From: JAGWBJ01 sp034423015
GTDB lineage: Bacteria; Chloroflexota; Dehalococcoidia; Lucifugimonadales; JAGWBF01
Length of the DNA stretch: 64,000 nucleotides
Direction of reading: 5' to 3'
Assembly (NCBI GenBank): GCA_034423015.1
Contig: DAOUJG010000039.1
Coordinates: 62,001-126,000 of the forward strand
Shown here: positions 1-7,569 of the stretch, piece by piece
Layout: each line of letters starts with the position of its first letter
Numbering within the stretch: position 1 is the first letter of the stretch
The notes under the pieces: generated by a model
Seen by the model: only the letters and a program-made list of their open reading frames with translations
Database searches by the model: none
Told to the model about the DNA's origin: nothing
Program-made: the position numbers and the translations under genes

Positions 1-716
1 TGCTCACCCTCCACGACCTGACCCGCGTGCGCCAGCTCGACACCACCCGGCGGGAGTTCGTCAGCAATGTGTCCCACGAGCTGCGAAGCCCCCTGGCAGC
101 GATCAAGGCCGCGGTGGAGACCCTGGAGGACGGGGCCATATCCAAGGCCGACGTGGCCCGGGACTTCCTGGGGCGCATACACGGCGACGTGGACCGGATG
201 ATCAACATGGCCGGCGACCTGCTGGACCTCTCCCGGCTGGAGAGCGGCCACGCGTCCCTTCACCTCTACCCCATAGACCTGCGCCACCTGATGGATGACG
301 TCAAGGACCGGTTCGATGACCGGGCGCTGGCGAGCCGGGTGGCGGTCCGTGTAGGCGGCGAAGAAGACCTGCCGCTGGCCGTCGGCGACGAGGAGAAGCT
401 GGGCCAGGTGCTGGTCAACCTGGTGGACAACGCCCTCAAGTTCACCCGTGAGGGAGGGACCGTGACGCTGTCGGCCTCGGCCCGGGAGAAGGACGTGGAG
501 GTCCGAGTGCAGGACACCGGCATCGGCATCGGCCGGGAGGACCTGCCCCACGTGTTCGAACGCTTCTACAAGGTGGACCGCTCCCGACGGGACCCCGGCA
601 CGGGGCTGGGACTGGCCATCGTCAAACACATTGTCCAGCTCCACGGGGGCGACGTGAGGGCGACCAGCGAGCCGGGGGTCGGCAGCACCTTCGTGTTCAC
701 GCTGCCCAAGGCCTGA
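1..716 (+). CDS. Sensor histidine kinase, PhoR-like C-terminal part (5' truncated by window edge)
   Basis: The reading frame is open to the left edge (first full codon at base 3), so only the C-terminal half is present. It holds a HisKA dimerisation/phosphoacceptor region with the H-box SHELRSPLAAIK (His codon at 75-77). A HATPase_c domain follows, with the N-box NLVDNALKF, G1 box DTGIGI, F-box FERFYKVDRSR and G2 box GTGLGLAIVKH. This is the order of a PhoR/ResE-type transmitter, which autophosphorylates on His and passes phosphate to a response regulator. The sensor part and any cognate regulator lie outside the window; no regulator follows the gene. A small GCCGGC stem-loop at 724-742 after the stop, without a T-run, may end the transcript. 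Family assignment is firm; the signal sensed is unknown. Confidence 0.93.
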   Translation, partial: LTLHDLTRVRQLDTTRREFVSNVSHELRSPLAAIKAAVETLEDGAISKADVARDFLGRIHGDVDRMINMAGDLLDLSRLESGHASLHLYPIDLRHLMDDVKDRFDDRALASRVAVRVGGEEDLPLAVGDEEKLGQVLVNLVDNALKFTREGGTVTLSASAREKDVEVRVQDTGIGIGREDLPHVFERFYKVDRSRRDPGTGLGLAIVKHIVQLHGGDVRATSEPGVGSTFVFTLPKA

Positions 717-763
717 CAGCCCCGCCGGCATGAGCGGCCGGCGACGGCTTAGCCTGTCCCCCT

Positions 764-792
764 TTGCCGGTCGCCAGCGAAGCTGCTAGAAT
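764..792 (+). promoter_or_regulatory. Predicted sigma70-type promoter for the LsrF-like gene
   Basis: TTGCCG (764-769) and TAGAAT (787-792) are separated by 17 bp. It lies about 65 bp upstream of the ATG at 859. No experimental support. Confidence 0.45.
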
Positions 793-816
793 CGGAAACT
801 GTCGAGTATGGAGCCG

Positions 817-840
817 TCTGGTATCGAATCTGGTATCGGA
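817..840 (+). repeat. 12-bp tandem direct repeat in the leader of the LsrF-like gene
   Basis: TCTGGTATCGAA (817-828) is followed directly by TCTGGTATCGGA (829-840), 11 of 12 identical, just upstream of the ribosome site AAGGAGG (842-848). It could be an operator half-site pair or a slippage product. Confidence 0.6.
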
Positions 841-858
841 TAAGGAGGACCCGCCGCC

Positions 859-1659
859 ATGGACTGGGGAATGGCCAACCGCATGTCTCAGCTAATTCAG
901 CCCGACGGCCGTTGCATGTTCCTGCCGGTGGACCACGGCTACTTCCAGGGACCCACCAGGAAGCTGGAGCAGCCGGGCAAGACTATCGAGCCGTTGCTGC
1001 CCTATGCCGATGCCGTGTTCCTCACCCGGGGCGTACTCAGGTCGGCGGTGGACCCGGCCGGGGCCAAGCCCGTCATCCTGCGCGTGTCGGGCGGCACCAG
1101 CATGGTGGGCAAGGACCTAGCAGCCGAAGGAGTGACCACGTCCATGGAAGAGGCCATACGGCTCAACGCGGCGGCCGTGGGCATCTCCATATTCGTGGGC
1201 AGCGACTACGAGCGGGACTCCCTGCTCAACCTGGCGAAACTGGTGAACGAGGGCGAGAAGTACGGGATCCCCGTGATGGCCGTCACCGCCGTCGGCAGGG
1301 AGCTGGAGGCCAGGGACTCGCGTTACCTGGCCCTCTGCTGCCGCATTGCCGCGGAGCTGGGCGCCCGGGTGGTCAAGACCTACTGGTGCGCGGAGGGATT
1401 CGACAAGGTGGTGGACGGCTGCCCCGTGCCGGTGGTGATGGCGGGCGGGCCGCGGGTGGACTCGGAGCGCGAGGTGTTCGAGTTCGTACACGACGGCATC
1501 GAGACGGGCTCCATCGGAGTAAACCTGGGGCGCAACATCTGGCAGCACCATTGTCCCGTTGCGATGATGGGCGCCATCCGGCACATCGTCCACGAAAACG
1601 GGACCGCGGCCAGCGCCTACGACCTGTTCCAGACCGTCCAGGCCGAGGCGTCCGGGTAG
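859..1659 (+). CDS. lsrF: LsrF-like class I aldolase/thiolase (DeoC/FbaB/LacD superfamily)
   Basis: This 266-residue protein matches the LsrF layout closely: DWGM at the N-terminus, DHGYFQGPT at residues 25-33, TRGVLRS at 56-62, and the Schiff-base lysine K173 in VVKTYW, then GRNIWQ near 224. E. coli LsrF (about 290 residues) is the thiolase that ends autoinducer-2 catabolism; the fold is the class I aldolase TIM barrel. The start is set by AAGGAGG 11 bases upstream of the ATG. None of the other lsr genes (lsrK, lsrG, lsrR, lsrACDB) is nearby, so AI-2 degradation is uncertain here and a general sugar-phosphate aldolase role is possible. The superfamily call is strong; the symbol is by similarity only. 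Confidence 0.8.
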   Translation: MDWGMANRMSQLIQPDGRCMFLPVDHGYFQGPTRKLEQPGKTIEPLLPYADAVFLTRGVLRSAVDPAGAKPVILRVSGGTSMVGKDLAAEGVTTSMEEAIRLNAAAVGISIFVGSDYERDSLLNLAKLVNEGEKYGIPVMAVTAVGRELEARDSRYLALCCRIAAELGARVVKTYWCAEGFDKVVDGCPVPVVMAGGPRVDSEREVFEFVHDGIETGSIGVNLGRNIWQHHCPVAMMGAIRHIVHENGTAASAYDLFQTVQAEASG

Positions 1660-1741
1660 AGCCAAGGGTCCGGGCCCCGACGCTCCCAGTCGAGAGGCCG
1701 TCCCCGGTCGTAACTCCGTAGGCGGCATACCGTCGCTGCTA

Positions 1742-1771
1742 TTTACCCCTTCCGCCCGGTTGGGCTATAAT
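1742..1771 (+). promoter_or_regulatory. Predicted promoter for the duplicated-domain gene
   Basis: A perfect TATAAT (1766-1771) lies 18 bp after TTTACC (1742-1747). The gene start at 1835 is about 63 bp downstream. Confidence 0.5.
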
Positions 1772-1834
1772 ACGGCCAATACCAAGTGTCCAGGGCTCCA
1801 TGGACCGCGCCCCATGGACCGAGAAGGAGACGCC

Positions 1835-2638
1835 ATGAAGCTGGGAAGCACCAGGATCGACGCAGGTGACGTGAAGTTCGCGATGGAATACCGGGACCTC
1901 ATGCACGATCAGGGCGTGTGCCTTCAGGTGGGCACGGAGATAGACGGCAGGGAGGTCGAGATCCTCCGGTTCGACTGCTTCGACCACGACCCCCATTATC
2001 ACTACGGGCCGGAGAACAACAACGAACGGCTTCACCTGGACACCACCACGGCGGGAAACCCCATCGGATGGACCCTCAACCAGCTCAGAAACCACCTGCC
2101 CCAGATGATCCGCCGGGCCGGTTACGACGCCCTGGCCGACAGGCTGCACGACTACCGGCAGGCAAGCCTGGTGGCCAACAAGCTGAACGAGGTGGAGGAG
2201 ACCGCCCGGGAAATGTCCATGGCCCAACGGGCCATCGTCATCCACAACCGGGGCGACGAGGTGTACGAGGTCGGCAACCTAAAGTTCGGACTGGAGTTCC
2301 GGGAGCTTAAGGCCGACCGCGGCCTGGCCATCCACGTCCTGAGCGACGTGGCCGGCCAGGAGATAGAGCTCCTCGCCTTCGACTGCTTCGAGAACAACCC
2401 CCACTACCACTACGGCACCAGGAACAAGAACATACGCTTGTACTGGGACACAACCACCGTACCGGATACCCTGGACTGGACCATGGGGCAGTTCAAGGCA
2501 GGCAAGCTGCCCGCGATGATTGAGCGGGCTGGCTATCCCGCCATAGTCGCCGCGATGGACAACGACCTGATCATATCCACGGTATCCAAGGAGATAGCAC
2601 CGCGGGCCATGGAGATCAGGGCGGCCCACACCAGGTAG
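1835..2638 (+). CDS. Uncharacterised protein with two tandem copies of a PHYHYG-motif domain
   Basis: I do not recognise the family. The 267-residue protein consists of two homologous units, roughly residues 9-103 and 145-241, joined by a charged helical linker. Each unit has FDCF (46-49 and 182-185), PHYHYG (53-58 and 189-194), then a DTTT motif, a tryptophan segment (GWTLNQ / DWTMGQ) and a P-x-MI-x-RAGY segment. The paired histidines and nearby Asp, Cys and Glu residues would suit a metal or nucleotide site, but this is a guess. No signal peptide or membrane segment is seen. The ATG at 1835 is preferred because GAGAAGGAGA lies at 1821-1830; a longer in-frame reading begins at 1760 inside the promoter. 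It is monocistronic, with its own promoter and a strong terminator after it. Confidence 0.75.
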   Translation: MKLGSTRIDAGDVKFAMEYRDLMHDQGVCLQVGTEIDGREVEILRFDCFDHDPHYHYGPENNNERLHLDTTTAGNPIGWTLNQLRNHLPQMIRRAGYDALADRLHDYRQASLVANKLNEVEETAREMSMAQRAIVIHNRGDEVYEVGNLKFGLEFRELKADRGLAIHVLSDVAGQEIELLAFDCFENNPHYHYGTRNKNIRLYWDTTTVPDTLDWTMGQFKAGKLPAMIERAGYPAIVAAMDNDLIISTVSKEIAPRAMEIRAAHTR

Positions 2639-2663
2639 GCGGCAGGCACACCAGCCACCGAGG

Positions 2664-2692
2664 AAGGCGGACCGCACGCGCCGGTCCGCCTT
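2664..2692 (+). terminator. Intrinsic terminator after the duplicated-domain gene
   Basis: An 11-bp perfect stem AAGGCGGACCG / CGGTCCGCCTT encloses a 7-base loop (2675-2681) and is followed by TCTCTTGCCTTT. It separates the gene ending at 2638 from the tRNA gene. Confidence 0.7.
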
Positions 2693-2737
2693 CTCTTGCC
2701 TTTCAGACCGTCCCCGCGTGCGGTATACTTAGCCCGT

Positions 2738-2816
2738 GCCCCCATCGTCTAGTCAGGTCTAGGACGCCACCCTTTCAAGGTGGAGATCAGGGGATCGAAG
2801 CCCCTTGGGGGCACCA
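2738..2816 (+). tRNA. tRNA-Glu (anticodon TTC)
   Basis: A complete cloverleaf can be drawn. The acceptor stem GCCCCCA / TGGGGGC is perfect. The anticodon stem-loop is CCACC-CTTTCAA-GGTGG with anticodon TTC, and the T-arm is AGGGG-ATCGAAG-CCCCT. The discriminator A2813 and the CCA tail (2814-2816) are encoded in the DNA. The D-arm starts with TCGTCTAG, typical of bacterial tRNA-Glu. A TATACT box at 2724-2729, just upstream, is a likely -10 element. Confidence 0.97.
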
Positions 2817-2916
2817 AACTGTTTCTTTGGCAAGGGATGCCGGGCAGCAGAAGGCGGCGGCAACATGACGCCAGGCACCAGGCTGGCGATTTCAGCAGTG
2901 CACTGGGCGGAACGGG

Positions 2917-3771
2917 ATGAGTATGAACACACCGGCTGACAGGGCGAAGGAGGAGAATATCTGGAAGGACGGGGCCCGCTGCGCCGTGATGATGACCTTC
3001 GACCTGGACGGCGAGAGCTCGTGGATCAACCGCGACCCCGCCCTGGCCGACCGGCCCCTGCACATGTCCATGGCGGCCTACGGGCCCAAGGCCGGCGCCC
3101 CACGCATCCTCGACCTGCTGGACCGGTACGACATCAAGACCTGCTTCTTCATCCCCGGCTGGATAGTCGAGCACTACCCCGACCTGTGCACCGACATCGT
3201 GCGCCGGGGTCACGAGGTGGGCCATCACGGCTACCTCCACGAGAAGCCCTTCGACATGTCCGGGCCCGAGGAGGAGGAGGCGCTGCTGGTCAAGAGCCTG
3301 GAGATCTTCCAGCGGGTCCTCGGGGTGCGGCCCGTAGGGGCCCGGGCGCCCTCGGCCGACCCCAGCAAGGTCACCATGGAGCTCTACAAGAAGCACGGCT
3401 TCCTATACCATACCAACGCCCTGGACACCGACCTGCCGTACCTCCACAAGACGAGCCACGGCCCGCTGGTGGAGTTTCCCACTGCCTGGTGCAACAACGA
3501 CGCGCCGTTCTTCCTGTTCAGCTCGGTCCCCCGGGTCGGCAACGGCATCCGCAGCCACCAGGACGTGTCGGAGATCTGGGAGGAGGAGTTCGAGGGCCTG
3601 TACGAGGAGGGCAGCTTCTTCAACTGGCTGGGCCATCCCCAGGTGATCGGACGGCCGTCGCGGACCAGGATGCTGGAGAGGCTCATCCAGAGGATTCTCG
3701 ACAAAGGGGACGTGTGGTGGCCGAAGCCGGTGGAGCTGGCCGAGTTCTGGCTGTCCCGGAACTCGTCGTAG
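2917..3771 (+). CDS. Polysaccharide deacetylase / PuuE-like (CE4, NodB-homology) hydrolase
   Basis: This 284-residue protein carries the NodB-homology pattern: TFDLDGE at residues 27-33 (metal/catalytic Asp), FFIPGW at 77-82, and a metal-binding HEVGHHGY segment with His99, His103 and His104, then GARAPS near 147. The HExxxHGY form is that of the PuuE/allantoinase-like branch rather than of chitin or peptidoglycan deacetylases. It has no signal peptide, so it probably acts in the cytosol on a small amide or ureide. The ATG at 2917 has only a weak purine-rich upstream site, and a second in-frame ATG follows two codons later. The enolase-superfamily gene begins 47 bases downstream on the same strand and may be co-transcribed. 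It is a distant relative of the pair at 34409 and 35363. Confidence 0.85.
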   Translation: MSMNTPADRAKEENIWKDGARCAVMMTFDLDGESSWINRDPALADRPLHMSMAAYGPKAGAPRILDLLDRYDIKTCFFIPGWIVEHYPDLCTDIVRRGHEVGHHGYLHEKPFDMSGPEEEEALLVKSLEIFQRVLGVRPVGARAPSADPSKVTMELYKKHGFLYHTNALDTDLPYLHKTSHGPLVEFPTAWCNNDAPFFLFSSVPRVGNGIRSHQDVSEIWEEEFEGLYEEGSFFNWLGHPQVIGRPSRTRMLERLIQRILDKGDVWWPKPVELAEFWLSRNSS

Positions 3772-3818
3772 CACTGCACCGACGGCCCGGACAGGACTGC
3801 AAAACAGGGGCCTGACAC

Positions 3819-4937
3819 ATGAAGATAACCGACGTCACCAGCGAGGTGTTCCAGTGGGAGCGGCCGGGCATCTGGAACGGGGGCCACTTCTACGGCCCCG
3901 GGCGGCTCCACAAGGTCACGGTACACACCGACGAAGGCATCACCGGGTACGGCTGGAACGGCGGGACGGCCGCCGAGCGGCCCATGAACCTGCTGCCGGG
4001 CTACGTCGACTACTTTCGGCCGCTGCTGAAAGGCCGCGACCCGATGGACACCCGGTCCATCGCCGTGGACCTGGGCGAGAAGATACTCAAGATTCTCGGC
4101 CCCGCAGGTCTCAACACCCACGTGCTGGCCGCCATAAACATCGCCTGCTGGGACATCAAGGGCAAGGCGCTGGGGAGGTCCATCCACAGCATGCTTGGAG
4201 GGGCCCAGGACCGCATTCGGACCTACATCGCGGGTGGCTACTACGCCGAGGGAAAGGGCCTGGAGGAGCTGGCCGAGGAGGTCAGGTTCAACGTGGAGGA
4301 GATGCACGCCTCGGCGGTGAAGATCAAGATAGGCGACCCGACCGTAGGCGTGGCGGGAGACATGCGAAGGGTGGAGGCCGCCCGGGAGGCCGTCGGGGAC
4401 GGCGTCACCCTGATGGTCGACGCCAACTGCGCCCTGGACCTGAAGGCTTCCCTCGAGTTTGCCGCCCTGCTACCCGACTACGACGTGTACTGGTTCGAGG
4501 AGCCTATGCCCATACACGACTACGAAGAGCACGGCCAGCTTGCCCGGGCGTCCGCGGTGAAGATCGCCACCGGGGAGAACGGGTACCACCTGGCCCACTT
4601 CAAGACACTGCTGGCCCACGGGGGAGCCTCCATCCTAAACGTGGACGCCACCATCTGCCCGGGGTACGACGTGGCGAAGGACGTGGCGGACCTGGCGGCG
4701 GAGCACGGGGTGTCCATCGCGCCCCACGGCTGCCAGGAGCTCCAGCTCCCCCTGGCAGCGGGGGTACCTCACGGCGAGTTCCTGGAGTACTACCCCGTCG
4801 CCGTCGACCCCCTCCGGTCGGAGATGTTCCAGCCCGTCCTGAAGCCCGACAGCGACGGCTTCGTCACCGTGCCGGACAGGCCCGGCATAGGCTTCGAGCT
4901 GAACATGGACCTCCTGAACAGATACCGCGTGGAGTGA
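3819..4937 (+). CDS. Mandelate racemase/muconate lactonizing enzyme family protein (enolase superfamily)
   Basis: The 372 residues show an N-terminal capping domain and a C-terminal barrel with the acid-sugar-dehydratase-like signature. This comprises the KxK pair K168/K170 in VKIKIG, metal ligands D201 (VDAN), E227 (FEEP) and E253 (TGEN), and His303 (PHG) as the likely second base. Enzymes of this group abstract a proton next to a carboxylate and dehydrate, racemise or cycloisomerise the substrate. An acid-sugar dehydratase is the most likely role, but the substrate cannot be read. The length is typical. It follows the deacetylase-like gene closely, and a HAD phosphatase comes after a 182-base gap. 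Confidence 0.9.
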   Translation: MKITDVTSEVFQWERPGIWNGGHFYGPGRLHKVTVHTDEGITGYGWNGGTAAERPMNLLPGYVDYFRPLLKGRDPMDTRSIAVDLGEKILKILGPAGLNTHVLAAINIACWDIKGKALGRSIHSMLGGAQDRIRTYIAGGYYAEGKGLEELAEEVRFNVEEMHASAVKIKIGDPTVGVAGDMRRVEAAREAVGDGVTLMVDANCALDLKASLEFAALLPDYDVYWFEEPMPIHDYEEHGQLARASAVKIATGENGYHLAHFKTLLAHGGASILNVDATICPGYDVAKDVADLAAEHGVSIAPHGCQELQLPLAAGVPHGEFLEYYPVAVDPLRSEMFQPVLKPDSDGFVTVPDRPGIGFELNMDLLNRYRVE

Positions 4938-5119
4938 CGGTCCGCCGTCAACGCGGGCCTTCGCGTACCTCCGGGTGTGGGCCAATTGCCAGAGTCGGCT
5001 CGATGCGCGCGTGCCTACGCCCGGGACTTGTATACCCGCTTTCACTGCTATGACGGCCATGACCGCGGCTCGCGACGCATAGGCAGGGAGCGCACTATTC
5101 TGGTGGAGCGGAGCTAGGC

Positions 5120-5773
5120 ATGCCCCAAGGGCTGGGACTCGTCATCTTCGACTGCGACGGCACCCTGGTGGACACGGAACCTATAGACAGCGAGGTCATC
5201 TCCATCCTGCTGAAGGAGCTGGGCCTGGACATCGCGCCCGAGGAGGTCGGCAGGAGGACCATTGGTCTGTCCGACCCTGAGATTTGGGCCGAGTTCGAGC
5301 CGGAGATCGGCCGTCTAATACCCGCCGACGTCGTGGCGCGCCACGAGGCGATGATAAACGAGAGGTTCGAGCGGCGCCTGCTCCCCATCCCAGGCGTGGT
5401 CTACGCCGTCCAAAGGCTGGTGAGCGCGGGAGTCCCGGTGTGCGTGGCCTCCAACGGCTACCTGAAGAAGATGGAGGTCACCCTCGGACTGACCGGTCTC
5501 TCGGGGTACTTCGGTGAGCACGTATTCAGCAAGACCCAGGTCCCAAGGGGGAAACCCGCGCCGGACCTGTTTCTCTACGCCGCCCAACGCATGGACACTC
5601 CCCCGGCCGGATGCGTGGTGATCGAGGACAGCCGCCCCGGCGTGCAGGCGGCGGTGGCCGCGGGCATGGACGTGCTCGGCTACTGCCCCCAGGGAGACGT
5701 GTGGGGCCTGGGCAAGCTGGGCGCCAGGACCTTCGACGACATGCACCGGCTGCCATGCCTTCTTGGGCTGTGA
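5120..5773 (+). CDS. HAD-superfamily hydrolase (phosphatase / beta-phosphoglucomutase-like)
   Basis: The 217-residue protein has all four HAD motifs: FDCDGTLVDTE at the N-terminus (nucleophile D11, acid/base D13), ASNGY for motif II, the lysine of RGKPAPDLF for motif III, and VIEDSRPGVQAA for motif IV. The helical cap between motifs I and II makes it a subfamily I enzyme of the YieH/GS1/beta-phosphoglucomutase type, acting on small phosphorylated metabolites. Its stop is followed by 47 bases before the convergent SDR gene ends at 5821. The 182-base stretch upstream (4938-5119) holds no gene that I can support. Confidence 0.9.
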   Translation: MPQGLGLVIFDCDGTLVDTEPIDSEVISILLKELGLDIAPEEVGRRTIGLSDPEIWAEFEPEIGRLIPADVVARHEAMINERFERRLLPIPGVVYAVQRLVSAGVPVCVASNGYLKKMEVTLGLTGLSGYFGEHVFSKTQVPRGKPAPDLFLYAAQRMDTPPAGCVVIEDSRPGVQAAVAAGMDVLGYCPQGDVWGLGKLGARTFDDMHRLPCLLGL

Positions 5774-5820
5774 GCCGCCCGAGGGCGCGATCTCCGGCCT
5801 GACCGCCGACCGGCGGGACT

Positions 5821-6633
5821 CTACTGCAGATGCTCCAACATGGCGAGGGGCGTGGTGGCCAGGAGGCCCGCGTCCACGGGCAGCACCACGCCGCTGATCC
5901 AACGGGCCTCGTCGCTGGCGAGGAACAGGGCGGCCCAAGCCACGTCCCAGGCAGTGCCTTCGGTGCCCAGGGGCCCCGCCCTGCGCCGTTGGTCCCGCCG
6001 CTCCTCGCTCATCGACCCTGACACCATGGGAGTGTAGATGTGCCCGGGCGCTATGCAGTTGACGCGGATGTTGTCCCTACCGTGGGTCACGGCCATCGTC
6101 TTGGTCAGCGCGATTACGCCGCCCTTGGAGGCGGAGTAGGCCACACTGGAACCCCTGCTCCCCGCTCGCAGCCCGGCGATGGAGGAGACGTTGATCACGG
6201 AGCCCCCGCCGCCCCGGGCCATCTCCGGCACGGCGAACTTGCTGGTGAGCACCATGCTCTTGAGATTGACGTCGACCACCCTGTCCCAGACCTCTTCCTC
6301 AACCTCCACTACATCGCCCGGGCCCAGGATGCCCACGTTGTTGAGCAGGACGTGGACTCCACCGTACCGCTCCACCGCCGCCCGCACCATGTCCTGGCAG
6401 TCGGAGGCCCTGCTGACGTCGGCCGGGAACACCGACGCCTCGCCTCCCTCGGCCCGTATGGTCTCCAGGGTCTCCTCCGCGCGGCGGGCTTCCAGGTCCA
6501 CGAGAAGCACCCTCGCGCCCTCCCGGGCGAAGAGCACCGAGGCCGCCTTGCCGGTGCCCACCCCCGGGCCTCCGGACCCGGCCCCCGTTACGATGGCGAC
6601 CTTGCCCTGCAACCTGGGCTGTCTCTCTTCCAT
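5821..6633 (-). CDS. SDR-family NAD(P)-dependent oxidoreductase
   Basis: A 270-residue classical short-chain dehydrogenase. It has a cofactor loop near residue 15, the NNVG variant of the NNAG motif, catalytic Ser in INVSS, YSASK with the catalytic Tyr and Lys, and the APGHIYTPM segment. The cofactor loop is unusual: TGAGSGGPGVGTGKA is longer than the usual TGxxxGxG. The ATG at 6633 is chosen because GAGGGAG precedes it; a longer in-frame form would need a TTG at 6672 with a ribosome site lying too close. These enzymes oxidise alcohols or reduce ketones with NAD(P)H; the substrate is unknown. It is convergent with the HAD gene. Confidence 0.9.
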   Translation of the reverse strand: MEERQPRLQGKVAIVTGAGSGGPGVGTGKAASVLFAREGARVLLVDLEARRAEETLETIRAEGGEASVFPADVSRASDCQDMVRAAVERYGGVHVLLNNVGILGPGDVVEVEEEVWDRVVDVNLKSMVLTSKFAVPEMARGGGGSVINVSSIAGLRAGSRGSSVAYSASKGGVIALTKTMAVTHGRDNIRVNCIAPGHIYTPMVSGSMSEERRDQRRRAGPLGTEGTAWDVAWAALFLASDEARWISGVVLPVDAGLLATTPLAMLEHLQ

Positions 6634-6704
6634 GGCTATCTCCCTCGCGATGGGCTGTCCGTCTTCTTCCAACTCCTCAGCGCGGCTCTTCAGTCCGCGG
6701 CCCC

Positions 6705-7082
6705 CTATGTCCCAGCCCTAGACTGTATTGTGACGCGGCCCCCGTGCTCGACCTCGATGTTCAAGCTGTGCCCAACAAGGAGCAGCATGCCCACAAGCGG
6801 AGTGCTGCCCGTTGCATCGGCCCTCACATGTCTCGGTTGGCCGTCCCACAGGACCGTTACGTCGTGAACGTCGAAGCTTACTTCATCGTTGTTGGCCAGA
6901 AATGCCCGGCCTACGTAGGCAAAGGGAAGCGCCATCTCCGTCACCAAGGTAGTCGGCAATGTCAAGAAGCCGCTGTATCCGGTATCTATGACAGCCTCTA
7001 CGTCCTGAGCTTGTCCCTCAGGGCCATGCAAGGAAAGGGTCACGACCGCCTCATAAGCGTCGTTCACGACCCCTTCGATCAC
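6705..7082 (-). CDS. Clan AA (retropepsin-like) aspartic protease
   Basis: This 125-residue protein has the single catalytic motif VIDTGYSGFLTLP (Asp33), which as a homodimer would form a retropepsin-like active site. It also has hydrophobic strand segments and the VLWDGQPR and GSTPLVGM segments typical of small bacterial clan AA proteases. It overlaps the gene upstream by four bases (GTGA, 7079-7082), so the two are probably translationally coupled. No signal peptide or membrane helix is present, so it should be cytosolic. The natural substrate of this group is unknown. A decayed relative lies at 11040-11322. Confidence 0.85.
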   Translation of the reverse strand: MIEGVVNDAYEAVVTLSLHGPEGQAQDVEAVIDTGYSGFLTLPTTLVTEMALPFAYVGRAFLANNDEVSFDVHDVTVLWDGQPRHVRADATGSTPLVGMLLLVGHSLNIEVEHGGRVTIQSRAGT

Positions 7083-7396
7083 CCCGACCTCCGTGGAGAG
7101 CCAGCACCAAAGCTGCGCAGCGCCCGGTAACCCACACGCTCACACAACACATTGATGGCGCCAGGGTGCACCTCCCGCAAGCGGTCCAACGCAACAATCT
7201 CGTTGTCGGCGACGACCCAGCCTCCGCTGTCCACGTCAATAGCGACGATTTCCCCGTGGTGGTCTGCTTCGACCTGGCGCCGGATGTCCCGCTCGTATAG
7301 CTCCTTACCAAGGCGGGCAGTCTCTTCGGGTGAGCGCCGTGGACTCGCCACGATTCCGTCCCCTTCTGTTTGCGGGAGGCTCTCGGTATCTCTCAT
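7079..7396 (-). CDS. Small conserved partner of the retropepsin-like protease
   Basis: A 104-residue acidic/basic protein with the segments GKELYERDIRRQVEADH and IVAIDVDSGGWVVADNE, then LDRLREVHPGAINVLCERVGY. Small proteins of this kind are commonly encoded directly before clan AA aspartic proteases in bacterial genomes. The ATG at 7396 has AGAGAG a few bases upstream; an extension to 7471 has no good ribosome site. The stop overlaps the start of the protease gene. The pair could be a toxin-antitoxin-like or substrate-protease unit, but this is inference. No domain with a known activity is visible. Confidence 0.7.
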   Translation of the reverse strand: MRDTESLPQTEGDGIVASPRRSPEETARLGKELYERDIRRQVEADHHGEIVAIDVDSGGWVVADNEIVALDRLREVHPGAINVLCERVGYRALRSFGAGSPRRSG

Positions 7397-7481
7397 CGGT
7401 TGCTCTCTTGCGACATACTCTTGCTGTTGACATGTTACCGCTCCCGGGCAGTTGGCAACAACGGCCCACACGAACCCCGGA

Positions 7482-7511
7482 TTGACACCCTCCCCGCGGT
7501 GTGGGTACCAT
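7482..7511 (+). promoter_or_regulatory. Predicted promoter for the ThDP-enzyme operon
   Basis: A consensus TTGACA (7482-7487) lies 18 bp before TACCAT (7506-7511). The coding start at 7570 is 58 bp downstream. Confidence 0.55.
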
Positions 7512-7569
7512 CGCTGGGTCGCCGGCGTGGTCGCCGGCGGTCAGTACACGAAAAGGCGAGGGGTGAGAG

